Shown: positions 15,691 to 22,887, numbered from the stretch's first letter. The stretch: 26,486 bases of DNA from a bacterium UBP6_UBA1177 (GCA_002310995.1 DBYV01000061.1:1-26486); one strand, 5' to 3'. The notes: generated by a model from the letters alone, not told the origin. Translations and numbers: made by a program.

Positions 15691-16490
15691 AAAAATTATT
15701 TACCGTCTTTTTAATCGTTTGTTTAAGTTTCATTTTTTCCTGTTCATCCGGAAAAAATTCTTCCAAAAAACATGAAAAGAAAGGAGACAACTCCGAAATA
15801 GGATATGTCGAAATAGAAGGCGGCGAAACGCTCAAAGTCTACGGATATTCGAAAGATAACGAAGTAGGCCGTAAAATGAAGATGCTTGATCTGGATTTCA
15901 TCGAATGTTATCAGGCAACGGTAAAACCAGGTGAAGCTGAAAACATGAACATCAACTTCAATCTCGAAATTGACATTGACGGATTCTTCGAAATGATAGA
16001 TATCGCTAAAATGAAATCGAAAAACGCCGTAAAAATCGCCAAATGCATCAAAAAAGAGATGGAGTCAATCGGTGTCAGACCAGGTAATCCCCGCAATGCT
16101 GAATTTAACCTTTCCTACAAAATCGTAAAGGAAAAACATCAACAGAAAGAAAAACACAAAATAAACGATCTTCGTTCGCAGACAATAGCATCACTTGCCA
16201 AAATGAAGAAATTCAAAGAGTGCTTTGATGCACGCAAGGCAAAAAACCCGAAATTACAGGGCAAATTCACCCTTAAATTTACGATTGATCCTGACGGTGA
16301 AGTCTATGATATCAAGCTCAGAAACAATACTTTAGCCGACAAATATGTCATCAACTGCACTGTCGAAAAACTTGAAGATACCATATTCCCGAAAGGCGAC
16401 AGCGATGACGAAGTCGAGGTAAATTTCGATTTTACGGCAACATCAGACAATCCAAGACCTGAAAAACCAAGAAAATCTTTAAGCCTGTAA
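15687..16490 (+). CDS. Lipoprotein with two AgmX/PglI C-terminal-like domains
   Basis: The 267-aa product starts at GTG 15687 inside the HAD stop (GTGA overlap), with GAGG five bases upstream. Lipobox IFSC gives Cys19. After a Lys/Ser linker there are two related segments. The first (about 66-148) begins LDFIECYQATVKPG and ends RNAEFNLSYKI; the second (about 168-255) reads MKKFKECFDARKAKNP...GKFTLKFTIDPDGEVYDIKLRNNTL...INCTVEKLEDTIFPKG...VEVNFDF. The second matches the AgmX/PglI C-terminal pattern known from myxobacterial gliding and related proteins: a Cys-bearing helix, a G-x-V strand pair, then a Cys helix and FP before a final strand. The first copy is more diverged. The coupling to a HAD hydrolase is unexplained. 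It is likely periplasmic or at the outer membrane. Confidence 0.8.
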   Translation: MKKLFTVFLIVCLSFIFSCSSGKNSSKKHEKKGDNSEIGYVEIEGGETLKVYGYSKDNEVGRKMKMLDLDFIECYQATVKPGEAENMNINFNLEIDIDGFFEMIDIAKMKSKNAVKIAKCIKKEMESIGVRPGNPRNAEFNLSYKIVKEKHQQKEKHKINDLRSQTIASLAKMKKFKECFDARKAKNPKLQGKFTLKFTIDPDGEVYDIKLRNNTLADKYVINCTVEKLEDTIFPKGDSDDEVEVNFDFTATSDNPRPEKPRKSLSL

Positions 16491-16492
16491 AA

Positions 16493-16999
16493 TTATTGAT
16501 TTTTCGTAGCAAGCTTTGCTTTGATGTATTCGTCGAGACCGCCTTTCTGCATGATTTCATCAACTTCAGGAGGAAGCGGCGGGAAAGAAACAGTTGAGCC
16601 GTCCGGAAGAAAAACCGTTCCCGTTTCGGTGTTAATTTCAAGGGTGTCGCCTCTTTTTACCTTGCCGAGAAGATTTTTGATTTCAAGTGCCGGAAGTCCT
16701 GCGTTGATGCAGTTTCTGAAGTAGATTCTGCTGTAGGATTCGGCGATTACAGCACCCATTCCCAAGTATTTGAAGCAGAATGCAGCCTGCTCGCGTGAAG
16801 AGCCACAACCGAAGTTTTTGCCTGCGACAATTATATCTCCAGGTTTTACTTCTTTAATAAAATCAGGATCTTCGTCCTCAAGCGCGTGAGATGCAATTTC
16901 TTTTGGTTCCGTTACCGTGTAAGTGTATTTTCCGGGGAAAATAACATCAGTGTTTACATCGTGTCCGTAAACAAAAACTTTTCCTTTAATGATTGCCAT
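16493..16999 (-). CDS. leuD: Isopropylmalate/homoaconitate-type dehydratase, small subunit
   Basis: The 168-aa swivel-domain subunit is of the short, archaeal-like LeuD/HacB type. It carries the conserved GHDVNTDVIFPGKY segment (12-25) and the substrate-binding GCGSSREQA motif (64-72). It pairs with the large subunit encoded at 19233-20444 to isomerise a hydroxy-dicarboxylic acid by dehydration and hydration. The specificity loop after NTDVIFPGKY reads TYT and does not let me decide between isopropylmalate (leucine), citramalate or dimethylmalate, and homoaconitate, so the symbol is tentative. AAGGAGG precedes the ATG. It is the last gene of the unit, 20 bases after the SPOR-domain gene, and ends two bases from the convergent lipoprotein gene with no visible terminator between them. 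Confidence 0.85.
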   Translation of the reverse strand: MAIIKGKVFVYGHDVNTDVIFPGKYTYTVTEPKEIASHALEDEDPDFIKEVKPGDIIVAGKNFGCGSSREQAAFCFKYLGMGAVIAESYSRIYFRNCINAGLPALEIKNLLGKVKRGDTLEINTETGTVFLPDGSTVSFPPLPPEVDEIMQKGGLDEYIKAKLATKNQ

Positions 17000-17019
17000 G
17001 GATTCCTCCTTAAAAAATA

Positions 17020-17835
17020 TTATTCAGAGACTATGAATGCATCTTTTTTAACACTTTTGACTTTTGTAAGCTCAGCCTCAGCCGCTTCACGTGAATCAAA
17101 GCAGCCGGTTCTGATCTTATACCACTTTTTGCCGTTGTTGTCGCCGTCAATTACCCTCAATTTCAAAAATTTGAACTCTTTTTTCGATGCGTTTACCTGT
17201 TCAATGCTGTCCAAAAACGCAATCTGAATTGAAAAGAGACATTTTTTTCCTTCGTCTTTTTTAACGGGTTTCTGTTCTGCCTTTTTCTCTGTCAGAATTT
17301 CATCGATTGTCTTGTTTGTATCATGTTTTTCCGCTTTTTCCGGTTTTAAGGGTTCTTTTGTAGACGTTTCAGGTAACTTTTCTACGTTTTTTTCCTCAGG
17401 TCTCGTTTTTTCTTGTAGAGACTTTTCAGGTAACGTCTGTACGACGGATTCAGGTTTTTCGGGTTTTGATTCAACGGATTCAGGTTGTTCAACAGGGTCA
17501 GTTTTTTCCTGTAGAGATGTTTCCTGAAACGTCTCTGCGGATTTACAGATCACCTTTGCGTTAACAACGTCATTTTCGTCAACGAGCCCTTTTTCACGGG
17601 CTGCATCCCTGAGTTTAAGATATTTTTCACGAAGTTCATCTGAATTGAAGATACAGTTCGAGAGTTTTTCATTTATACCCTCTTCGTCAGAACTTGTCCT
17701 GTCTATATTGCGTCTGCCGTTTTTCCCTATTACGACACCGCTCACAAAAGCGGCGGTAAGAAGAAAAACAAGTACAAGTATAAGTTTTACAACCAAAGCC
17801 GGAGTGGGATTACCGTTGTTTTTTAATTTATCCAC
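17020..17835 (-). CDS. SPOR-domain membrane protein with palindromic-repeat-derived linker
   Basis: The likely start is GTG 17835 (271 aa), with GAGG four bases upstream and an 8-bp overlap with the glycosyltransferase stop; an in-frame TTG at 17874 is the alternative. Order: a short cytoplasmic tail, one membrane segment (LVVKLILVLVFLLTAAFVSG, about 14-33), a helical periplasmic part, then a Pro/Glu/Lys linker containing LQEKTDPVEQPE, LPEKSLQEKTRPEE and LPETSTKEPLKPEK. The last 75 residues form a SPOR domain (CLFSIQIAF...KWYKIRTGCFDSREAAEAEL...AFIVSE). SPOR domains bind denuded glycan strands of septal peptidoglycan, so the protein probably acts at division sites. Three copies of the 28-nt palindromic element lie in the linker. 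Its place between dehydratase subunits is unexpected. Confidence 0.82.
   Translation of the reverse strand: MDKLKNNGNPTPALVVKLILVLVFLLTAAFVSGVVIGKNGRRNIDRTSSDEEGINEKLSNCIFNSDELREKYLKLRDAAREKGLVDENDVVNAKVICKSAETFQETSLQEKTDPVEQPESVESKPEKPESVVQTLPEKSLQEKTRPEEKNVEKLPETSTKEPLKPEKAEKHDTNKTIDEILTEKKAEQKPVKKDEGKKCLFSIQIAFLDSIEQVNASKKEFKFLKLRVIDGDNNGKKWYKIRTGCFDSREAAEAELTKVKSVKKDAFIVSE
17360..17385. repeat. Imperfect palindromic element, copy A (in SPOR gene)
   Basis: GTAGACGTTTCAGGTAAC followed by TTTTCTAC, 2 nt shorter than copies B to D. The arms pair imperfectly around a CAGG centre. In the minus-strand frame it encodes VEKLPETST. Confidence 0.65.
17415..17442. repeat. Imperfect palindromic element, copy B (in SPOR gene)
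   Basis: 28 nt beginning GTAGAGAC, with centre TTCAGGTAAC, ending GTCTGTAC. The minus-strand frame encodes VQTLPEKSL, followed by QEKT. This is one of the copies closest to the consensus. Confidence 0.7.
17511..17538. repeat. Imperfect palindromic element, copy C (in SPOR gene)
   Basis: 28 nt beginning GTAGAGATGTTTC, with centre CT, ending GAAACGTCTCTGC. The 13-nt arms pair with only two non-complementary positions. The minus-strand frame encodes AETFQETSL, followed by QEKT, like copy B. Confidence 0.75.
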
Positions 17836-19243
17836 GTTGCCTCTCTTTTCTTCTTCTGTTAAGTCTTTTTGCAAGTAAAAGCGGATCAGCTTCTTTATAA
17901 TTCTTTGCGAGTTCGCCGTAAAGCGAAATCAAAAACCCACAGTTTTCATTTATATCGGGTACTCTGAAATCGTCGGTGACACGCATGAAATAGTAAAGTC
18001 TCTTTCTGTTACGCTCAAGTTCCGAAACAGCTTCTGCAATGGCACTAGGCGTCACTTCGTCAAGAATTAGACCTCTCCCCGACTTCCTTATTTTTTCAGC
18101 CGGTGCATTCTTTCCAGAAACAATGAGCGCCTTTCTTTCGGAAATTGCATTATTCACCAAGAAAGTATCGTTTCTCGTCCATTTTGAAGGCATAATAAGA
18201 ACATCAGCAGTATTGAGTGCGGCATTTATCCTGCCACCCTGAATAGAACCGTGGAAAAATATATTCGGACTCTTTACACGCTGTTTAAGCCTGCTGAAAT
18301 AATGAGAATTTTCATGTGTCTCGCCGTAAACATGCAGTTCATTGCAAAATCCTTCGCTGTAAAGAATGTTGAACGCCTCAACAAGTTCAAGAATCCCCTC
18401 TTCCGGCAGGATTTCACCCATAAAACAGAACTTCACGGCCCCTTCGATTTCAAAAGGACGGTTCCAGAAGTCAAGTTCCCTTAAAACGCCCTGCTCCATG
18501 AAAGCGGCTTTGCTTTCGGGAATCAGCGGACGGTAGAAAAGATTGTATTCAAGCTCGGAAAAGAAGATGAACTTGTCGCAGAAAGAGACGACCTCATCCG
18601 CCATTTCGGTACGCTCTTCAAAAACAGCGGTGTCTATTCCGCTTTCGGACGTGCGGTTATAATATCTGCTGTATCTACCGATATTTTCAAACCAGTAAGA
18701 GTGTGATTTCGGCTTTAGAGCACTCATGAATTTATGCACGAAAGAAGTTATCGAAGAATTTACGAAATTCGAAACCCTAACCTTTTCACTGCTTTCGCCG
18801 AGCCCTTTTTCGAATAGTGAATTTGAGAAAAGAAATCCGTCACAGAAAGTGTAAACCACAGGAATTCCGCGTTCTTTCGCGATTGCAGGATAGTTGAAAG
18901 AGTGGTTTTTAAGGCTCCAGATGTGAATCACATCGAAGTGATCCTCTTTCAGAATGAAACTGAAGACATCCTCCATCTTCTCATTTAGATAGGTCTCGCT
19001 GAAAGAGCTGAGGCGTGTCGGAATATAGGTTACCATTCTGCGGTATTCCGGCGACTGTGTTATACTCAGAGAAAAATGTTCTTCTTTATCGGAAAATTCC
19101 GGATAAAATAAAGTGAGAGAGACTTTTCCGGCCATACAATCGCAAATCTGCTCGATAAAACTGTTGAAAAAAGCAAGACTTGCGCCGCTTTGCGGAGACG
19201 AATCCAGAACAAAGAGGAGCGAGATCAAATTCTCAGAATCCAC
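17828..19243 (-). CDS. GT4-like glycosyltransferase (GT-B fold)
   Basis: The 471-aa protein has the two-domain layout of family-4 glycosyltransferases. The N-terminal acceptor domain starts LISLLFVLDSSPQSGASLAFFNSF and includes HFDVIHIWSLKNHSFNYPAIAKERGIPVVYTFCDGF. The C-terminal nucleotide-sugar domain includes KFCFMGEILPEEGILELVEAFNIL, NIFFHGSIQGGRINAALNTADVLIMPSKW and the E-x7-E-like region NAISERKALIVSG...GLILDEVTPSAIAEAV. It would transfer a sugar to a lipid, glycan or surface polymer; the substrates are unknown. The start is GTG 19243, overlapping the large dehydratase subunit stop by 11 bp with AGGGGAG upstream. The gene overlaps the SPOR gene at its end. These overlaps argue for one transcript. 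Confidence 0.85.
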   Translation of the reverse strand: MDSENLISLLFVLDSSPQSGASLAFFNSFIEQICDCMAGKVSLTLFYPEFSDKEEHFSLSITQSPEYRRMVTYIPTRLSSFSETYLNEKMEDVFSFILKEDHFDVIHIWSLKNHSFNYPAIAKERGIPVVYTFCDGFLFSNSLFEKGLGESSEKVRVSNFVNSSITSFVHKFMSALKPKSHSYWFENIGRYSRYYNRTSESGIDTAVFEERTEMADEVVSFCDKFIFFSELEYNLFYRPLIPESKAAFMEQGVLRELDFWNRPFEIEGAVKFCFMGEILPEEGILELVEAFNILYSEGFCNELHVYGETHENSHYFSRLKQRVKSPNIFFHGSIQGGRINAALNTADVLIMPSKWTRNDTFLVNNAISERKALIVSGKNAPAEKIRKSGRGLILDEVTPSAIAEAVSELERNRKRLYYFMRVTDDFRVPDINENCGFLISLYGELAKNYKEADPLLLAKRLNRRRKERQRG

Positions 19244-20444
19244 AGATCTCCCCTTTCAATGCCGAATATGCAGCCGTTGCCGGACTCGCCAGATGGACTT
19301 CGCCGTTTCCCTGTTTGCCTTTGAAGTTGCGATTTGAAGTCGAAACGATGACTTCGCCGTCGCCGGTCATGCCGATCTGACCTGAAGCACAGCCGCCACA
19401 GCCCGGATTGGCAATTACGAAACCTGCGTCGAAAAGCGTTTCAAGTATGCCCGACTTCATAAGTTCTCCGTAAATCCTGCGCGACGAAGGAACGATGTAT
19501 CCGTTCGTCTTGATTTTTTTGCCTTTGACTATCTTTGCGACATCTTCGAAATCGGAGATTCTGCCGTTCGTGCAGCTTCCGATGAAAACGGTGTCAACTG
19601 CTTTTCCGGCAAATTCGCTGACGTTGTGGACATTGTGCGGATGAGGCGGAGCCGCGACCTGAGGCTCAGTGAGAGCGTCGAGGTCAAGCTCGTATTCCGC
19701 AGCATAATTTGCATCTGGATCGGCCTTGATTTCTTCAAAACCTTCAAGTCCGGTCGTCGGGATCATTATCGAAATAACGCCCATTTCAGTTCCCATGCTG
19801 GCGATAGTGACTCTTTCGTCAAGCGTAAGTTTTGCAGCCTCAGGCCCGTAAAGCTCGACAACCTGACCAAGGAAAGTGCGCGAACCGAACTTTTTGAGCA
19901 TGAAAAGAACGATATCTTTCGCTTTTATGCCGGGTTTTCTTGTTCCTTTGAGAGTAAGTTTTACGCTCTGCGGCACTTCGAACCAGGTTCTTCCGGTCTT
20001 CCAAATGTAGGAAATATCGACGTCGCCCATTCCCTGACCAAAGCAGCTTATCGCCCCCATGATGTTGAAGTGGCTGTCGGTGCTGACAATCGTCATTCCG
20101 GGTTTTGCGTACTCGTCAATGAGAATGTGCGAACCGATTCCAGAATCGACATCGTAAACCTTAAGCCCTTCCTTTCTTGCGAAAACCCTGCATCTCTGCT
20201 GGTTTACGGCATAAGGAATGGTTTTCGCCGGAGCGACGCAGTCAAAAGTGAACATCGTGCGCTCTTTGTCGGCAATGAGAGAACCCGAAAATTTGCTTTC
20301 GAGATTGTTTACGACATTGGCGCCGCCGAAATCTCTTGCACTTTTGTAGTCAATGTTTATCCAGACAATCGAACCGGGTGTTACAGGCTCGTTTTTGTCT
20401 ATAAGATGATTGTAAAAAATCTTTTCGATAACTGTTTTTCCCAT
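19233..20444 (-). CDS. leuC: Isopropylmalate/homoaconitate-type dehydratase, large subunit
   Basis: The 403-aa aconitase-superfamily catalytic subunit holds a 4Fe-4S cluster through Cys291 (GSCTNGR), Cys349 and Cys352 (NPGCGGCASG). STDSH (121-125) and the GQGMGDVDISYIWKTGRTWFEVPQS region (137-160) are conserved in short LeuC/HacA-type enzymes of archaeal-like lineage. With the small subunit at 16493-16999 it would isomerise isopropylmalate, or a homologue such as homocitrate or dimethylmalate. I cannot fix the substrate, and no other leucine or lysine pathway gene is in view. ATG 20444 follows GAGGAG; the 10 extra in-frame codons upstream lack a ribosome site. It heads the four-gene unit from a clear promoter at 20476-20503. 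Confidence 0.88.
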   Translation of the reverse strand: MGKTVIEKIFYNHLIDKNEPVTPGSIVWINIDYKSARDFGGANVVNNLESKFSGSLIADKERTMFTFDCVAPAKTIPYAVNQQRCRVFARKEGLKVYDVDSGIGSHILIDEYAKPGMTIVSTDSHFNIMGAISCFGQGMGDVDISYIWKTGRTWFEVPQSVKLTLKGTRKPGIKAKDIVLFMLKKFGSRTFLGQVVELYGPEAAKLTLDERVTIASMGTEMGVISIMIPTTGLEGFEEIKADPDANYAAEYELDLDALTEPQVAAPPHPHNVHNVSEFAGKAVDTVFIGSCTNGRISDFEDVAKIVKGKKIKTNGYIVPSSRRIYGELMKSGILETLFDAGFVIANPGCGGCASGQIGMTGDGEVIVSTSNRNFKGKQGNGEVHLASPATAAYSALKGEICGF

Positions 20445-20475
20445 AATTTTCTCCTCAAAAAAACACAAGCACAAT

Positions 20476-20503
20476 ATTTTAAAGATGTTGTCTGAATTGT
20501 CAA
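20476..20503 (-). promoter_or_regulatory. Promoter of the leuC-glycosyltransferase-SPOR-leuD unit
   Basis: Minus-strand TTGACA (20503-20498), 16 bases, then TAAAAT (20481-20476). The expected leader is about 25 nt with GAGGAG. No attenuator or leader peptide is apparent, so leucine-type attenuation is not supported. Confidence 0.6.
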
Positions 20504-20549
20504 TTTAAGACGATGATTTTCCGGTTTCGGAAATTAAGGAAAAAGGCGG

Positions 20550-21257
20550 TTAGAAATTAAAACCTAAGGAAGCATACATTCCTTCTTTTGTCGGAAGAAC
20601 TGCGATGCCGTTAAGCGTAACATACTGATTTTCTCTCGGTTTCTGGACACTTATCAACCACGATCCAGTGACGATCATGCCGGCTCCGATAACTCCCGTG
20701 AGTACTGCTCCGGTCGTCCATGCAGCATGGTGATTGTTACGGCACTGCTCACAGAAATCCCAATCTTTGTCCTTGCAGCTGTCGGAAGCGGCAAAAGCCA
20801 TTGTTCCCATTGCAGGCATAAGCAGCGCTACGGAAACAGAGCCGAGAACAAGAAGCGGGATTCCGATCCCTTTATAAGGTCTGTAATACCTTACTTTCTG
20901 CGGTTTTCCCGATTTTTGAGACGTTTCAAGCGGCATTTCTACGGGTTTCTGTGCTGTTTCTGCTGGTTCTTGAGACATTTCCTGAGCCGCTTCGGCAGCC
21001 TGTGTTTCAGCCGGTGTCTGCTCTTCCTGAGCCGGGGTTTCAGCAGTTTGTGCAGGTTCTGGAGACGTTTCAGGTAACATCTCTACAGGTTCAGCTGTGT
21101 TTTCTGCGGGTTGAGCCTGTTCGGCAGCAGTTTCAGCGGGTGTTTGAGCCGTTTCTGGAGCGGCAGCATTTTCCTGAGCAGTTTCAGGCGCAGCATCAGT
21201 AGCGAAAAGCATGAAAATTCCGAAAATCATTAACATAAACAAAGAAATCTTTTTCAT
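20550..21257 (-). CDS. Pro/Ala/Glu/Thr-rich envelope protein with two hydrophobic segments
   Basis: Function unknown (235 aa). ATG 21257 follows GGAGG and begins a signal peptide (MKKISLFMLMIFGIFMLFATDA). About 105 residues of Ala/Pro/Glu/Thr/Gln low complexity follow (PETAQ, PAETA, EPVEMLPETSPEPAQ), then a basic stretch KPQKVRYYRPYKG. Next come two hydrophobic segments, LLVLGSVSVALLMPAMGTMAFA and TTGAVLTGVIGAGMIVTGSWLI, separated by a Cys-containing loop (DSCKDKDWDFCEQC). The tail YVTLNGIAVLPTKEGMYASLGFNF ends in Phe, as outer-membrane strands often do. Its low-complexity part carries at least two of the palindromic elements also found in the SPOR gene. It has its own promoter. Confidence 0.72.
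   Translation of the reverse strand: MKKISLFMLMIFGIFMLFATDAAPETAQENAAAPETAQTPAETAAEQAQPAENTAEPVEMLPETSPEPAQTAETPAQEEQTPAETQAAEAAQEMSQEPAETAQKPVEMPLETSQKSGKPQKVRYYRPYKGIGIPLLVLGSVSVALLMPAMGTMAFAASDSCKDKDWDFCEQCRNNHHAAWTTGAVLTGVIGAGMIVTGSWLISVQKPRENQYVTLNGIAVLPTKEGMYASLGFNF
20915..20942. repeat. Imperfect palindromic element, copy E (diverged)
   Basis: Contains GAGACGTTTCA and ends ATTTCTAC; the right half is diverged (AGCGGC replaces AGGTAAC). The minus-strand frame encodes VEMPLETSQ, in register with the other copies. A still weaker relative, GAGACATTTCCTGAG, is at 20972-20986. Confidence 0.5.
21059..21086. repeat. Imperfect palindromic element, copy D
   Basis: Begins CTGGAGACGTTTCAGGTAAC and ends ATCTCTAC, sharing the 15-base core ACGTTTCAGGTAACW with copy A in the SPOR gene 3.7 kb away. 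The minus-strand frame encodes VEMLPETSP. Confidence 0.7.
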
Positions 21258-21287
21258 TTTTGCCTCCATAAACAAAAAAACCGATAG

Positions 21288-21315
21288 ATTTTAAGCAGAA
21301 ATTAAAAAATAACAA
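21288..21315 (-). promoter_or_regulatory. Promoter of the Pro/Ala/Glu-rich protein gene
   Basis: Minus-strand TTGTTA (21315-21310), 16 bases, then TAAAAT (21293-21288), 31 bases before the ATG at 21257. Confidence 0.5.
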
Positions 21316-21353
21316 TTTTATTGAGATGTAGTCAGAAAAAGCCGGAATTCAGG

Positions 21354-22262
21354 TTAATAGACGGCAGGACAAGCTTCCAAACCGAGCTGAGACTTAATTT
21401 CACCGGAAAGATCATAACCCTTGTAGTTTTTCGGACTGTAAAGCTGCAAAGCGCCTGTCAGTTCCAATGCGCCGTGATAAACAAGGTCTCCAAGTTTGGA
21501 AATATTGATCTGACCTTCTGCAAAAGCGTGAATGCATTTTGCCTGATGAGTACTCCAATTATGTTCTTCAACAAATAATTGAACATGGGAACCTTCAAAA
21601 GGTGATACTTCCATTTTGCCTACTGAGGCTTGATTTGCACTAATATACATCTCGATTACAGGATTACTGCCGACATACTCACTTCCGCTTTGAATAACAG
21701 GAACCTGGCCAACCCAAATCAGATTTTCTGAAGAATAATAGTCAGCCTGTTTGGTGTAAGTTACTGCATTTGCCGGATTGATCGCCGCACTTCCGTTACC
21801 GTAAGTTCCGGTAGCATAGGCATCACCCTGTTCAATACCGTAAGCGTAATTGTCTGTTCCGAAATCGCTGTCATCAGCGTTTCCGATACCGTCGAAAGCA
21901 AAGTTCAGCGAAATGAAGCCGTAGTTTGCGTTGTAGGAATTGTCAGCTGCCGGATAATCGCTGTCACCGCCGCCGTTGTTGTCGCCGCCGTTGTCTGATC
22001 CCGAAGAACATTTTCCCGTCACGGAATCACAGCCGTTCGCACACTGTTCCGCAAATTTCCAGGTCAGATCGTTGCCAGACTCCATGTAACCGCAGAAATA
22101 TGAATTTCCGCCGTCGCACTTGTAATCGCCGTAGTGACAAAGCTGTTCGGCAGTGCCGTTTCCACCCTGTTCGTTGTTGTCGTTACCGCTGTCACTTCCG
22201 CCGCATGAAACCGTCAGAAACATCGCAGCAAAAATAGCTGCACAAGCAAGGAATTTTTTCAT
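21354..22262 (-). CDS. Cys-rich lipoprotein with Gly/Asn/Asp linker
   Basis: Function unknown (302 aa). Lipobox TVSC gives Cys20. A Gly/Asn/Asp linker is followed by a six-Cys module, LCHYGDYKCDGGNSYFC...FAEQCANGCDSVTGKC (about 42-86), a pattern typical of secreted proteins in this kind of genome. A second Gly/Asp/Asn linker precedes a beta-rich C-terminal domain of about 200 residues. Its end (KCIHAFAEGQINISKLGDL...GALELTGALQLYSPKNYKGYDLSGEI...ACP) parallels the lipoprotein at 10231-11286, suggesting a shared surface domain. ATG 22262 follows GGAGG; the 23 codons upstream in frame lack a ribosome site and run through the promoter. The promoter shares a palindromic block with the 164-residue gene next door. 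Confidence 0.78.
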   Translation of the reverse strand: MKKFLACAAIFAAMFLTVSCGGSDSGNDNNEQGGNGTAEQLCHYGDYKCDGGNSYFCGYMESGNDLTWKFAEQCANGCDSVTGKCSSGSDNGGDNNGGGDSDYPAADNSYNANYGFISLNFAFDGIGNADDSDFGTDNYAYGIEQGDAYATGTYGNGSAAINPANAVTYTKQADYYSSENLIWVGQVPVIQSGSEYVGSNPVIEMYISANQASVGKMEVSPFEGSHVQLFVEEHNWSTHQAKCIHAFAEGQINISKLGDLVYHGALELTGALQLYSPKNYKGYDLSGEIKSQLGLEACPAVY

Positions 22263-22303
22263 CTTTAACCTCCAAAAGTTAATAAAAGTACAAAAAACGA
22301 TTT

Positions 22304-22331
22304 TGTTTAAGGCTACCAATTTGGTATGCAA
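22304..22331 (-). promoter_or_regulatory. Promoter with TACCAA-T-TTGGTA operator-like palindrome
   Basis: Minus-strand TTGCAT (22331-22326), 16 bases, then TAAACA (22309-22304). The spacer is largely filled by an inverted repeat at 22314-22326 with 6-bp arms TACCAA/TTGGTA. A protein bound there would sit between -35 and -10. A related block lies upstream of the 164-residue gene. Confidence 0.55.
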
Positions 22332-22337
22332 AAAAAA

Positions 22338-22832
22338 TTATTGATCATCCTCGCATTTATCTCCTTTTAGTTTTTTTTCAGTAATATCAATTGGTTGATC
22401 GCTCAAAAGAATTGAGTGAAAATACTCCAGATTGGCCATTGCACGCTCGTTACGCTCTTTTTCAGCCTGAAGTTCCATCTTCAGCCTCTTGAACTTTTTC
22501 TCAAGAGCAGCCTTGTCGGTTTTCTCTCCGCCAAGAATGCGGTAAGGCTGGAATTCCCGATGGCTTTCAAGAGATTTTCCGAAACACGACATGTATGGCT
22601 TTAAAAAACAGAGATTTTCGACCAGAATTTTGGCTTCAGGAGAAAGCATGAACTTGTCTTCACGCCTGTTGAAAAAACTGTCGGCACTCTGAACATGAAA
22701 CCGTTTGTCAAAATCTTCCTTGTTTTTGATAATTTCGCGAACCCAGTTCGCAAGTTTCCCCGGATTTTCGTAGCCAAGCTCCCGAATAAAATCGAAAAGC
22801 ACCAAGGCCTCCGCATCACTAATTTTTCCCAT
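22338..22832 (-). CDS. Hypothetical 164-residue cytoplasmic protein with C-terminal coiled coil
   Basis: I do not recognise this protein. ATG 22832 follows AAAGGGGG; an in-frame ATG at 22847 and TTG at 22850 lie within or before that site. The N-terminal half is helical (DAEALVLFDFIRELGYENPGKLANWVREIIKNKEDF), then SADSFFNRREDKFMLSPEAKILVENLCFLKPYMSCFGKSL. A basic, heptad-like segment follows (ALEKKFKRLKMELQAEKERNERAMANLEYFH, about 113-143), then a charged tail ending KCEDDQ. No signal peptide or membrane segment is present. A compact helical domain with a coiled-coil dimerisation segment would fit a small regulator, and its promoter shares the palindrome seen before the next gene, but this is inference only. 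Confidence 0.7.
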   Translation of the reverse strand: MGKISDAEALVLFDFIRELGYENPGKLANWVREIIKNKEDFDKRFHVQSADSFFNRREDKFMLSPEAKILVENLCFLKPYMSCFGKSLESHREFQPYRILGGEKTDKAALEKKFKRLKMELQAEKERNERAMANLEYFHSILLSDQPIDITEKKLKGDKCEDDQ

Positions 22833-22870
22833 AATCCCCCTTTGCATCAAAAAAAACCAATTTTGCCTAC

Positions 22871-22887
22871 AGCTACCATTTTGGCAT
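22871..22887 (-). promoter_or_regulatory. Operator-like TACCA-TTT-TGGCA near-palindrome upstream of the 164-residue gene
   Basis: The near-palindrome at 22874-22886 differs from the perfect one at 22314-22326 by a few bases. The flanking GC on one side and, in the minus direction, CAAAAT and a T-run are also shared. It lies about 48 bases before the ATG, compared with about 58 for the other copy. Confidence 0.45.

Noticed and set aside
16486..16495. Terminator between the convergent lipoprotein and leuD-like genes
   Set aside because: Only two bases separate the two stops and no hairpin plus T-tract is visible.
19626..20495. Plus-strand frame of 289 codons opposite the large dehydratase subunit
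   Set aside because: The opposite strand encodes an unambiguous enzyme with all cluster cysteines; this frame has no family features.
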